From Ga0077527 sp032128415 (lineage in GTDB: Bacteria; Pseudomonadota; Gammaproteobacteria; Burkholderiales; SG8-41), in the NCBI GenBank assembly GCA_032128415.1, contig JAQBGW010000089.1, forward strand, positions 1 to 44,143: 44,143 nt of DNA, written 5' to 3'. Both the position numbers and the translations under genes were made by a program. The notes under the pieces were generated by a model. It saw only the letters and a program-made list of their open reading frames with translations, did not search any database and had not been told where the DNA came from. This document shows positions 32,300 to 41,110 of this stretch, one piece after another (the first letter of the stretch is position 1; each line of letters starts with the position of its first letter).

Positions 32300-33433
32300 A
32301 TGCCCATCGCCATAGTCCTGCTGGTCGTTCTGCTCAATATGAGCGCCTTCCGCGGCAGCAAAGTGCTGGTATCGCTGTTTGCACTGGAACTGGGCGCCGA
32401 ACAAATCATGCTCGGCGTTATTGTTGCGCTGTATTCGCTGTGCCCGATGTTGTTGGCGCTGTATGCAGGAAAATTGGCCGACCGTTTCGGTGTGCGCTGG
32501 CCGCTGGCGCTGGGTTCGCTGGGTGTGGCCCTGTCGCTGGTATTGCCCGGTGTGCTGCCCTCGCTGCAGATGCTGTATGTGTCGGCACTGCTGCTCGGCG
32601 CCTCGCACGTGTTTTATAACGTGTCGGCGCAGAACCTGGTCGGCATGCTGAGTGCACCCGCTACGCGCACCCGCAATTTCAGCAATTTCAGCCTGATGAT
32701 AGCCGGCGGCGGATTCGTCGGGCCATTGATTGCCGGATTCGCCATTGATGGCTTCGGGCATGCCCTCGGCTACCTGTGCATGGCTGTATTTCCTGCAGTA
32801 TCGGCGGTGATCCTGTTCGGCTTTCGCCATCGACTTGCTGCGCTGAGCGGCGGCGCAGGAAAAAAAGAGGATGCAGCGGTGTACGCCGTCGGCCTGCTCA
32901 GCAATGTGCCGTTACGCCGCACGCTGATTACCAGCGGCATCATTCTGACTGCCATCGACCTGTTCCAGTTCTACATGCCGATCTACGGACACGAGATAGG
33001 ATTGTCGGCTTCGGCCATCGGCGCAGTGCTGGCGATGTTTGCGGCAGCGGCATTCCTGGTGCGCACCATTCTGCCGCAGATCGCCAAGCGATTCGGTGAG
33101 GAGCAAGTGCTGGTGATGTCGATTTTCATCGCCTCCGGCACTTATTTGCTGTTTCCGTTGACTGAAAATGTCGTGCTGCTGGCGGGGATAGCGTTTCTGC
33201 TGGGTATGGGGACGGGCTGCGGCCAGCCGCTGACGCTGATGATGATATTCGCACGCGCGCCGGAGGGCCGTTCCGGTGAGGCGCTGGGGCTGCGCATGGC
33301 GATCAACAACCTGACGCATATCGTCGTGCCGCTGTTTTTCGGCGCACTAGGCACCGCTTTTGGTGTGGCGCCGGTGTTCCTTGCCAATGCCGCGATGCTC
33401 GGCGTCGGTGGCATGCTCAGTCGCAAGCGCTGA
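32300..33433 (+). CDS. MFS transporter, second of a tandem pair
   Basis: 377 residues with about 12 membrane segments, 18 bases after its paralogue. Shorter at the N-terminus: it begins directly inside the first helix (MPIAIVLLVVLLNMSAFRGSKVL). Loop AGKLADRFGVRWPL, then conserved blocks as in the upstream copy. The pair probably arose by tandem duplication and may form one transcript. Confidence 0.85.
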   Translation: MPIAIVLLVVLLNMSAFRGSKVLVSLFALELGAEQIMLGVIVALYSLCPMLLALYAGKLADRFGVRWPLALGSLGVALSLVLPGVLPSLQMLYVSALLLGASHVFYNVSAQNLVGMLSAPATRTRNFSNFSLMIAGGGFVGPLIAGFAIDGFGHALGYLCMAVFPAVSAVILFGFRHRLAALSGGAGKKEDAAVYAVGLLSNVPLRRTLITSGIILTAIDLFQFYMPIYGHEIGLSASAIGAVLAMFAAAAFLVRTILPQIAKRFGEEQVLVMSIFIASGTYLLFPLTENVVLLAGIAFLLGMGTGCGQPLTLMMIFARAPEGRSGEALGLRMAINNLTHIVVPLFFGALGTAFGVAPVFLANAAMLGVGGMLSRKR

Positions 33434-33458
33434 GCATTCCTTGGGGGCCTGACAATAT

Positions 33459-33539
33459 GACCGTTCACCCTTCGACAAGCTCAGGGCGAACGGTCACTTT
33501 GAGGGCCGTTCGTGGTGAGCTCGTCGAACCATGAACGGC
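33459..33539. repeat. REP-type palindrome doublet
   Basis: Unit A 33459-33495 is flanked by GACCGTTC / GAACGGTC; unit B 33505-33539 by GCCGTTC / GAACGGC. The cores are inverted copies of each other (TTCGACAAGCTCA in A against TGAGCTCGTCGAA in B, one mismatch). The arrangement is that of a REP doublet (REPIN-like). It lies between the MFS pair and the dehydrogenase gene. Confidence 0.85.
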
Positions 33540-33568
33540 AGCCTCGTTCATTTTGGAATGTGCTCTTA

Positions 33569-33594
33569 TATAATCAGCGTCCCTCTCAAAGGAA
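33569..33594 (+). promoter_or_regulatory. -10 element and ribosome site before the hydroxyacid dehydrogenase
   Basis: TATAAT at 33569-33574 with only a weak -35 (TTCATT at 33547-33552, 16-base spacer). AAGGAAG at 33588-33594 is a good ribosome site for ATG 33599 and decides that start over longer readings into the repeat. Confidence 0.55.
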
Positions 33595-33598
33595 GATC

Positions 33599-34570
33599 AT
33601 GAAAATCGCCATCATCGATGATTACCAGGACGCCTTCCGTCGCATGAAGGCTGCGCAGCAGCTTGCGGGACACGAACTGATGGTTTATACCGACACCGAA
33701 AAAGATCCGGCGAAACTGGCAGCGCGGCTGAAAGACGCCGAAGTGCTGGTGTTGACGCAGCAGCGGTCGAAAATGCCGCGCGCGGTGATCGAGAAACTGC
33801 CGAAACTCATATTGATCAGCCAGACCGGGCGCAACGCCAACCATATCGACATCGTGGCCTGCACCGAAAAGGGTATAGTCGTTTCGGCCGGTGGCGGAGG
33901 TAATCCGAATCCGACAGCAGAACTCGCCTGGGGATTGATCATCGCGGCGCTGCGGCGCATACCGCAGGAAGTACAGCGGATGAAAAGCGGCCAGTGGCAG
34001 GGCTCGGTGGGTGTCGGACTCGCCGGCAAGACGCTGGGCATCTATGCTTATGGCCGCATCGGCAGCCAGGTCGCACAGGTCGGCAAGGCATTCGGCATGC
34101 GCGTAGTGTGCTGGGGGCGTGATGGTTCCACCGGCAAGGCGCGTGCCGCAGGTTTCGATGTCGCCGCCAGCCGCGAGGCATTTTTTGCGGAGTCCGATGT
34201 CATCTCGCTGCATCTGCCCCTGAACGACGGCACGCGCGGTATTGTCACTGCGGATGATCTGGCGCGGATGAAGTCGACGGCGCTGATCGTCAATACCAGC
34301 CGTGCGCCGATCATCGCCAAGGATGCGTTGGTCAGCGCGTTGAAGGCAGGGCGCCCCGGCCGTGCGGCGATTGATGTGTATGAAGAAGAGCCGGTACTCA
34401 ATGCAAGTCATCCGCTGATCGGCATGGATAACGTGGTGTGCACGCCGCACCTGGGTTATGTCGAGGAATCGACTTATGAGTCGTACTACGGTACCGCCGT
34501 CGAACAGATCGTGGCTTACATCGGCGGCAAACCGATCAATGTCGCCAACCCGGATGTGTTGAAAAAATAG
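33599..34570 (+). CDS. D-isomer-specific 2-hydroxyacid dehydrogenase
   Basis: NAD-dependent oxidoreductase of 323 residues. Catalytic set Arg235 (VNTSRAP), Glu264 (VYEEEP) and His284 (CTPHLG). The nucleotide motif reads IYAYGRIGSQVA: the first Gly of GxGxxG is Ala150, a mild deviation. Reaction: 2-oxoacid to D-2-hydroxyacid, or the reverse; substrate unknown. The TPP enzyme starts 19 bases later, so the two probably form an operon acting on one 2-oxoacid pathway. Confidence 0.9.
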   Translation: MKIAIIDDYQDAFRRMKAAQQLAGHELMVYTDTEKDPAKLAARLKDAEVLVLTQQRSKMPRAVIEKLPKLILISQTGRNANHIDIVACTEKGIVVSAGGGGNPNPTAELAWGLIIAALRRIPQEVQRMKSGQWQGSVGVGLAGKTLGIYAYGRIGSQVAQVGKAFGMRVVCWGRDGSTGKARAAGFDVAASREAFFAESDVISLHLPLNDGTRGIVTADDLARMKSTALIVNTSRAPIIAKDALVSALKAGRPGRAAIDVYEEEPVLNASHPLIGMDNVVCTPHLGYVEESTYESYYGTAVEQIVAYIGGKPINVANPDVLKK

Positions 34571-34589
34571 CGCGGGGCGGAAACGGGGT

Positions 34590-36278
34590 ATGGCCATGAA
34601 AAAAATGCGTAGTGGTGTTGCCGCGGTGGCGGCATTGCGTTCGGCCGGGGTCAGCAAGATATTCGGCCTGATGGGTTCGAGTACGCTGGAAATGTACGAC
34701 GCGTTGTACGACGCGAAGGACATCGAATACATCGGTGTGCGCCACGAGAACTGCGGCATGCACATGGCGGATGCCTATGGCCGCGTCACGCAGACACCGG
34801 GCACGTTCATCTGCGGTCAGGCCGGTCCGGGTGCAGCCAACATGGTGCTCGGCCTCGCGCAGGCAAAATTTGCCTATTCGCCGGTGGTCGCCATTACCGG
34901 TCTGGCGTCCACCGAGCACCTCGGGCGCGACGCCTTTCAGGAAATAGACCAGCACACGTTGTTCCTGCCGGTGACCAAGCGCGTGATGACTGTGCCGCGA
35001 CCGGAGCGCATACCGGAATTCATACTTGAAGCCTATCGTATCGCCAATGCCGGACGGCGCGGGCCGGTGGTAGTCAATATTCCGCGCGACTTGTTCAATC
35101 ACGACATCGACGCTGATATTCCCCAGCATTATGCGATGGACATCAAGCCACCGGCGGCAGACGCTGCGACGCTGGCGGAAATCCGCAAGTTGATCCTTGC
35201 CGCAAAAAAGCCGGTGATCCACGCCGGCGCCGGCATCAAGTGGGCGCGCGCCAGTGCGAAACTGGCGGCACTCGCGGAAAAACTGCAGATTCCCGTGACC
35301 AGTTCCGCCGGTCATGCCGACATACTGCCGATGGATTTTCAGCTGCACGCGGGTGGCGTCGGTCCGCGCGGCAATCCAGTGGCGAGCACGCTGACGCGCG
35401 ACGCCGACCTGATCCTCGCGCTGGGTACGCGACTGGGTTTCAACACCACGTTCTACAAACATACCGACATTTCGCCGACCGCGAAGATCATCCAGGTCGA
35501 TATCGATCCGCTGGCACTGGGGCGTTATTTTCCGGCGGCGCTGGCGGTGACGGCCGATGCCGGCGCGGTGATTGACGGTCTGGCGGCGCTGATGCAGCCG
35601 ATTGCTGCGGCCGCTGCACCGTGGCGCGCGCGCAATGAGGAATTTTTCAAGGCGCGTGCGGCACTGTGGGCGGAACGCGAGGTCTCCGGCGCACGCACCG
35701 GCAAGCCGCTGCATCCCGACGTGATTTACGCCGAATTACGCAAAGCGGCACCGCGGAATGCTATTTTTACGCTCGATGCCGGTACCACCGGTTTCCAGGC
35801 TACGGATCAGTTGCCGTGTTATGAGGCGCCGGCACTGCTGACGCCGCTGGATTGCGGCATGGTCGGTTTTTCCTACGCGGCGGCAATCGGCGCCAAGGTG
35901 GCGGCACCCGACCGCGCAGCGATCTCACTGATGGGCGATGGCGGTTTCGGCATGACCATGGGTGAAATGACGACGGCAGTCATGAGCAACATCCCCGCGG
36001 TGGGGATCGTCATGGACAACGGCACCTGGGGTTCGGAGATCGCCTATCAACGCGATTTCTATAATGAGCGCTACATCGGTGCCCATGTCCACAGTCCGCG
36101 TTTTGATGAAGTGATGAAGCTCACCGGCGGCAACGGCTATCACCCGACTGCTGCGGGTGAGACCGCGGATGCGCTGCGCGACGCGCTGAAAGCCGGTAAG
36201 CCGGCCATCATTCACGTCAAGATTGATCCCGACGCCACGATCAGTTTCCGCAAGGACGCGCTGCGGAAGCGCGCCTGA
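34590..36278 (+). CDS. Thiamine-pyrophosphate-dependent enzyme (acetolactate synthase/Xsc-like)
   Basis: 562 residues, the three-domain layout of this family. N-terminal Pyr domain with catalytic Glu53 (VRHENCGMHMADAYGR), central domain (about 190-340), C-terminal PP domain with the TPP motif beginning GDGGFGMTMGEM and ending in DNGTWG. Overall style resembles sulfoacetaldehyde acetyltransferase, oxalyl-CoA or phosphonopyruvate decarboxylases rather than biosynthetic IlvB; the exact reaction is not decided by the sequence. Two close in-frame ATGs (34590 and 34596) could start it. Confidence 0.85.
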   Translation: MAMKKMRSGVAAVAALRSAGVSKIFGLMGSSTLEMYDALYDAKDIEYIGVRHENCGMHMADAYGRVTQTPGTFICGQAGPGAANMVLGLAQAKFAYSPVVAITGLASTEHLGRDAFQEIDQHTLFLPVTKRVMTVPRPERIPEFILEAYRIANAGRRGPVVVNIPRDLFNHDIDADIPQHYAMDIKPPAADAATLAEIRKLILAAKKPVIHAGAGIKWARASAKLAALAEKLQIPVTSSAGHADILPMDFQLHAGGVGPRGNPVASTLTRDADLILALGTRLGFNTTFYKHTDISPTAKIIQVDIDPLALGRYFPAALAVTADAGAVIDGLAALMQPIAAAAAPWRARNEEFFKARAALWAEREVSGARTGKPLHPDVIYAELRKAAPRNAIFTLDAGTTGFQATDQLPCYEAPALLTPLDCGMVGFSYAAAIGAKVAAPDRAAISLMGDGGFGMTMGEMTTAVMSNIPAVGIVMDNGTWGSEIAYQRDFYNERYIGAHVHSPRFDEVMKLTGGNGYHPTAAGETADALRDALKAGKPAIIHVKIDPDATISFRKDALRKRA

Positions 36279-36315
36279 GCGACACGACTGCGGGAGTGCG
36301 CCGAAGAGCCTGCCG

Positions 36316-36945
36316 ATGACGACACTGAATGTGATGGACTATATCGGCGTCGCCGTGTTCGCCATCAGTGGTGTGCTGGCTGCGGGGCGCAAACACCTCG
36401 ACTGGTTCGGCGTGCTGGTGATCGCCACAGTGACTGCGATCGGCGGCGGCACGCTGCGCGATTTGCTGATCAATCGCCACCCGGTGTTCTGGATGGCCGA
36501 CACGGGGTATCTGTGGACGATACTGGCGGCGACGCTAACGGCACTGCTTATTGTAAAGTTTCGTGAGATCCCGCTGCGCGCCTTGCTGGTGGCTGATGCG
36601 CTGGGTCTCGCGCTGTTTGCGATCAGCGGCGCGCGGATTGCCGAGAGCGCGGGTTATGGCGGGATCATCGCCGTGATTCTTGGCGCGATGACCGGTGTGG
36701 CCGGCGGCGTGTTTCGCGACATGCTGCTCGCCGAGATCCCGCTGCTGCTGCGTGACGGTGAAATCTATGCGACGGCAGCCATCGTCGGCATCATCGTTTA
36801 TCTGTTGTTGCAAACCGCCGGCTTTGACCGGCTGACCGCCGGCTATGCAGGGATGGCGGCGATAGTCGCGATCCGCTTCACCGCGATTTTCTTCGATCTG
36901 CGGATGCCGGCACTGCGGCTGGGTGAAAAAAACCGAGATCAATAA
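36316..36945 (+). CDS. TRIC-type (YicG/UPF0126) cation channel family protein
   Basis: 209-residue membrane protein with seven segments, from ATG 36316. Two halves share the same pattern: YIGVAVFAISGVLAA with ATVTAIGGGTLRDLL, and ADALGLALFAISGARIA with GAMTGVAGGVFRDML, the repeated GG-RD motifs of bacterial TRIC homologues. Family members conduct monovalent cations; E. coli YicG has also been linked to glycine uptake. It lies 37 bases after the TPP gene on the same strand. Confidence 0.9.
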   Translation: MTTLNVMDYIGVAVFAISGVLAAGRKHLDWFGVLVIATVTAIGGGTLRDLLINRHPVFWMADTGYLWTILAATLTALLIVKFREIPLRALLVADALGLALFAISGARIAESAGYGGIIAVILGAMTGVAGGVFRDMLLAEIPLLLRDGEIYATAAIVGIIVYLLLQTAGFDRLTAGYAGMAAIVAIRFTAIFFDLRMPALRLGEKNRDQ

Positions 36946-36962
36946 AACGTGGCTGGGCGCAC

Positions 36963-37526
36963 TCAGTGCAGATGCTTGTTGCGCGGATGCAGCGGAATGA
37001 CGGTGGAAGTGCTGCCCATCGCGGGCTGCGTGCCGGGTGCCGGCTTGGCAGGCGCATGGGCGTCGAACATTTTCGTCACCAGTGCGGTGACCTGTTCGAC
37101 TTCGGGCTTGCCGAGATGGCGCGACAGCATGTGATTGATGTCTTCCGTCACACACTGACGGCGGAATTCATGGATTGCTTCCGGCGAGGGTCCGACAAAA
37201 AACTGATAGAACTCGTCGTCGCCGCTGTCCGGGTAGTAGGTCACTTCGACTTCGGAGGCATATTCGGTGAGCGGGCCGAGGCTGTTGCAGGCCTCGGTGA
37301 GTTTGTTGTGGAAGCTGCGGCCGACTTCGCCGGTCCAGCAGATGCTGACGATGCGTTCACGCGTGTCATACGCGATGCCCGGTTCCTCACGTTCCATACT
37401 CTTGGCATCGGCGATGTGATCGGCATCGACATAATCCAGCCAGGGGCGCAGCGCGAGTTCGATTTGCGCAAGGCTCACGCCTTTGCACAGGAACACACTG
37501 CCGTGAACGTGTACTTCGGTTTTCAT
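36963..37526 (-). CDS. Conserved hypothetical protein
   Basis: 187 residues from the ATG at 37526 (MKTEVHVHGSVFLCKGVSLAQIELALRPWLDYVDAD); GGAG 9 bases upstream supports this start over an ATG nine codons earlier (37553). Soluble, acidic, no signal peptide; ends in a Pro/Ala-rich linker and a basic HPRNKHLH tail. Similar short proteins with the V-HVHG start occur in Burkholderiales, with no known function. Convergent with the TRIC gene. Confidence 0.75.
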   Translation of the reverse strand: MKTEVHVHGSVFLCKGVSLAQIELALRPWLDYVDADHIADAKSMEREEPGIAYDTRERIVSICWTGEVGRSFHNKLTEACNSLGPLTEYASEVEVTYYPDSGDDEFYQFFVGPSPEAIHEFRRQCVTEDINHMLSRHLGKPEVEQVTALVTKMFDAHAPAKPAPGTQPAMGSTSTVIPLHPRNKHLH

Positions 37527-37628
37527 TGCTGCTGACTCCGGTATGGATTGCACCCGCCGCGCGGGGCGACAAGGATAACACAGGGCGGATTCATAAAAAA
37601 GTCAATAAAAACAAATGGTTATATTGAA

Positions 37629-38611
37629 TTCTAGCATCAGGATTCGCGAAAAAGTCGGCCACCACCAACGATCTCACGCCGGTCGCCGATCCGGCGCAGC
37701 AAGCGGGTGCCCAGACTTATCCGGCTAAAACCGTACGCGTCGTCGTGCCCTATCTGCCCGGCGGCACGACCGACATCCTGACGCGCATCGTCGGGCAAAA
37801 GCTGACCGAGGTCTGGAAGCAGCAAGTCATCATCGAAAATCGCTCGGGTGCAAGCGGCAATATCGGCGCGGAGGCGGTGGTCCGCGCTCCCGGCGATGGC
37901 TACATGTTGTTGTCGGCATCGACTGTGCATACTGTCAATCCCAGCCTGTACAGCAAACTCGCCTATGATCCATTGAAGGATTTCACGCCGATCACGCTGC
38001 TGGCGCAGGTTGCGAACATACTGGTGGTGCACCCGTCGCTGCCAGTGCATAGCGTGAAGGAGTTCATCGCCTTCGCCTAAAAACGCCCAGGGCAACTCGA
38101 TTACAGTTCGGCGGGCAACGGCAGCGCGCCGCACCTGACCGCAGAGATGTTCAAAACCAGGACTGGTGTGAACATCGTCCATGTGCCGTACAAGGGGGCG
38201 CCGCCGGCCATGACCGATTTGCTTGCCGGGCACGTTGTGCTGACTTTCGCCACCGCACCTTCCGCCGTGCCGCATGTGCAGGCGGGGCGACTGCGGGCGC
38301 TGGGCGTCAGCAGTGCGACGCGCATCCCAGCTCTGCCTGATGTGCCGACTATTGCGGAAGCAGGTGTGCCGGGTTATGAGGCGATCGGCTGGAACGGATT
38401 GGTGGGACCATCCGGAATGCCGCAAGCCGTTGTCGACCAACTCAACGGCACAGTCGTGAAAATCATGCAGATGCCGGAGGTGAGCAAGCGACTGGGTGGC
38501 TTGGGGTTGGAGCCGCGTACCAGCACACCTGCGGAATTCTCTGTCTTCCTGAAAGCGGAAGTCGTGAAGTGGGCAAAAGTCGTGAAGGATTCGGGCGTCC
38601 GGATCGATTGA
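37629..38611 (+). pseudogene. Decayed Bug/TctC substrate-binding protein gene
   Basis: The Bug fold can be read from about 37710 (QTYPAKTVRVVVPYLPGGTTDIL) to 38611. A TAA at 38078-38080 interrupts it in the same frame: FIAFA-stop-KRPGQLDYSSAGNGS, where relatives have Lys, so a single AAA to TAA change explains it. The 5' end also lacks any start codon and a signal peptide; an in-frame TGA lies at 37626-37628. Both halves are otherwise well conserved (HVPYKGAPPAMTDLLAGHV), so decay is recent. Confidence 0.85.
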
Positions 38612-38638
38612 TTTGCGGGGGCGTAACGGGGTGTGCGC

Positions 38639-39568
38639 TCAACTGGCCGGCGTTGGCAGCAATCCCAGATCGCGCAGCAGTGTGCCCATGACGCTGCGTT
38701 CGTGCGTCATCATCTGCAGTGTAGCGGCGCTGTCGGTATAGGTGTTGGCCCAATAATGGCTGTCGAGTTCGGCGTTCCACGCCGTACTGGCGGTTGCGGC
38801 TTGCAGCGCGGAATTCCAGAACGCCGTTTGTTCCGCTGCAATGCCGCTCGCGCCGATGACGCCGCGCCAGGTGCCGATCACGCAATCCACGCCCAGCTCG
38901 GTCCAGGTCGGCGTGTCCGCGTACAGTTTGTGCAATCGCTGCGGCGCCGATACAGCCAGTGCGCGCAGACCGCGGCTTTCAAGTTCCGGAGCGGCGCTGA
39001 CTGCGGTGATGGCAGCGACCTCGGCCTTGCCGGTCATGACGTCGGCGACGGCATATCGCGCCGAATCGAACACATGCAGATTGAGCGCCCGCGGATCACC
39101 GCCGGCATGCCGGGTGATCTGCGCCAGCGCCATGTGATTGATATTGCCGATGGCGGTGGCCATGGCGATGGTCAGCCCGCCGGTATTTTTGGCTAGCTGC
39201 GTTAGCAGATCCGCACCTGAGCACAGCGGCGAATCGGTATGTACCAGGAAGGCGATGTATTCGGTATAAAGATTCGCCAGCGGCGTCAGCGCACGATCGT
39301 CAAAATCGCTCTCGCCCAACTGGTGATTGGTGATGATGGTCGGCGAATTGATCGCCAGCACATGCGGGTTGCCCGGATGTTGTTTCAGATAATCCCAGGC
39401 GTTACCGCCGCCGCGGCCGGCAATGTTGGTCAGCTTGACCGGCACATCGATCAGTCCGTTGGCCTCCAGCACCTTGAGCAGCGCGCGTGCCGGTCGATCC
39501 TGACCGCCGCCGGGCGGAGTGCCGGCAACGAGCTCGACTTCGCGCGTCGGGCGCCAGCCGGAGGTCAC
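38639..39568 (-). CDS. Bug/TctC-like protein without signal peptide
   Basis: 309 residues of the TctC fold: RPTREVELVAGTPPGGGQDRPARALLKVLE at the N-terminus, then NIAGRGGGNAWDYL and DVMTGKAEVAAITAVSAAPEL. The protein starts directly at the first strand; an in-frame TAA lies 12 bases upstream, so no signal peptide has been missed. It should stay in the cytoplasm. The ATG overlaps the stop of the upstream MFS gene by 4 bases, so the two are coupled. A role as an intracellular ligand sensor or regulator of the transporter is inference. Confidence 0.85.
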   Translation of the reverse strand: MTSGWRPTREVELVAGTPPGGGQDRPARALLKVLEANGLIDVPVKLTNIAGRGGGNAWDYLKQHPGNPHVLAINSPTIITNHQLGESDFDDRALTPLANLYTEYIAFLVHTDSPLCSGADLLTQLAKNTGGLTIAMATAIGNINHMALAQITRHAGGDPRALNLHVFDSARYAVADVMTGKAEVAAITAVSAAPELESRGLRALAVSAPQRLHKLYADTPTWTELGVDCVIGTWRGVIGASGIAAEQTAFWNSALQAATASTAWNAELDSHYWANTYTDSAATLQMMTHERSVMGTLLRDLGLLPTPAS

Positions 39569-40821
39569 GTCGCTGCAGCGTTAGAACGCGTTGATGGGAT
39601 CAGTATGACCAGCAGGTTGGCGAGGATGATGGTGCCGGCGAGGAAATAGAATGCGGCATAGACGTTCCAGGTGTCGGCGATGATGCCAAATGTGGCCGGA
39701 GCAATGCTGGCGCCGATCGCGGTTATCGTGAACTGCAGGCCAACGCCCGTGCCGGCGAGTCGCTGGGGAGTGTTCTCGATAGCCCAGGCCTGCATCACCG
39801 GGCGCATGGCGTAAAGGAAAAAACCGATCAGCGCGACGAACAGGATAAATGCAAAGGACTGTCCAGCGAATACCATGCCGATGATCATGATTCCGGTCAG
39901 CAGCATGCTCGACAGAACGACTTTCTGCCGCCCGACTTTGTCGGAGAGGTGGCCACCGATCGGTCCGGCGATCATGCCGGATACCTGCAGTACCGTCATG
40001 CACATACCGATCGCGATCGGCGAGTAGCCCTGCTCGTAGGCCAGGTACACGGGCAGAAATACCAGCAATCCGGTTGACGTCAGCGTACGAAATCCCCCGC
40101 TGAGGCAGATCAACATCAGTGTGCGGTTGTGCAGCAGGCTGACCAGGTCGCGCAGGTATTGGCGCACCTCCCAGGTTTTTCCGTCGCCGGGAGCAGCATC
40201 GCTTTTGGTGTTGACGTTTTCATCCTGCGCATGCGTTGATGACATTGCGCCGAGCAGCACCAGGATCAGTGTCGCCATCACCAGTCCCGGCACAATGTTG
40301 ATCACGACCACTTCGCGCCAGCTGAACCACGCCAGCAGGGTGCCGGCCGCCATCGGCGCCAGCGCTTCACCGAGATTGCCGCCCATACCGTGAAATGACA
40401 GCACCAGCCCTTTGCGTTTAGGGTAACGGTGGGCCAGCGTCGGGATTGCTGCCGGATGCCAGAGGTTATTGCCGATGCCGACCAGCATCAGGCACATCAC
40501 CAGCATCCACATGCTGTTAGTCAGGCTCATCAGCACGTAAGGAAAGCCGACCCAGAACAGCGAAGTGGCCATCAGATAGCCATTCTTGCCCACGGCATCA
40601 ACCAGCATCCCGCCGGGAAGATTGGAGAGGGCACCCGCGAGGTGTTGCGCGCTCATCAGGAAGCCGATCTCTGTATAGGAGAGACCGAGCTCTTTGCCGA
40701 TCAGCGGCAGCAGCACGTAAAACGTCGCCGGATACCAGTGGGTGAGGCCGTGTCCGGCAGAAATCAGCCACACATCCTTGAAGGTGCGCGCAGGCAAAGC
40801 AGTAGCGACTGTTGTACTCAT
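39565..40821 (-). CDS. MFS transporter (fosmidomycin-resistance-like group)
   Basis: 418 residues with about 12 membrane segments. N-terminus DVWLISAGHGLTHWYPATFYVLLPLIGKELGLSYTEIGFLMS and the motif GNNLWHPAAIPTLAHRYPKRKGLVLSFHGMGGNLGEALAP are characteristic of the Fsr-like MFS group; the interdomain loop (about 195-215) is charged. Substrate unknown. First gene of a two-gene unit with the Bug-like protein. Confidence 0.88.
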   Translation of the reverse strand: MSTTVATALPARTFKDVWLISAGHGLTHWYPATFYVLLPLIGKELGLSYTEIGFLMSAQHLAGALSNLPGGMLVDAVGKNGYLMATSLFWVGFPYVLMSLTNSMWMLVMCLMLVGIGNNLWHPAAIPTLAHRYPKRKGLVLSFHGMGGNLGEALAPMAAGTLLAWFSWREVVVINIVPGLVMATLILVLLGAMSSTHAQDENVNTKSDAAPGDGKTWEVRQYLRDLVSLLHNRTLMLICLSGGFRTLTSTGLLVFLPVYLAYEQGYSPIAIGMCMTVLQVSGMIAGPIGGHLSDKVGRQKVVLSSMLLTGIMIIGMVFAGQSFAFILFVALIGFFLYAMRPVMQAWAIENTPQRLAGTGVGLQFTITAIGASIAPATFGIIADTWNVYAAFYFLAGTIILANLLVILIPSTRSNAAAT

Positions 40822-40959
40822 AATATGGTCTGGTGGCGACGGCGACGGATGATAGCATGCAGTCGATCACGCGGACCGCAGCGTATAATCGTGGCCTTCC
40901 CCGGTGCAAAACAAAAAAATCATCGTGCGGCTAACGCAATGACATCTCAGCCCCAAGTT

Positions 40960-41064
40960 TTCCCTCACCCTCAATCCCTCTGCTCTGCTCCAAGTGTTCC
41001 CTTGTCCCGGAGGGAGAGGGAAGATAAGCCCTTCTCCCTTCGGGAGAAGGGTGGGGATGAGGGG
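40960..41064. repeat. CCCTTCTCCC-type palindrome with a degenerate inverted companion
   Basis: 41029-41051 is a palindrome (CCCTTCTCCC, loop TTC, GGGAGAAGGG) followed by TGGGGATGAGGGG. Upstream, 40962-41020 has a degenerate element of the same family in the opposite orientation (CCCTCACCCT ... GGAGGGAGAGGG). Related to 27211-27246. It occupies the leader of the acyl-CoA synthetase gene. Confidence 0.75.
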
Positions 41065-41110
41065 AGGTTGTCATTTTGTCAGGCGCTTTAAGACCCGACT
41101 CAACATCCAC

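Noticed and set aside
33566..35714. Two long minus-strand open frames opposite the dehydrogenase and TPP genes
   Set aside because: Antisense frames of well-recognised genes; translations are Arg/His-rich and lack domains.
37629..38611. Frameshift or selenocysteine/readthrough explanation for the interrupted Bug gene
   Set aside because: Both halves are in the same frame with TAA, which is not used for selenocysteine, and the start is missing as well.
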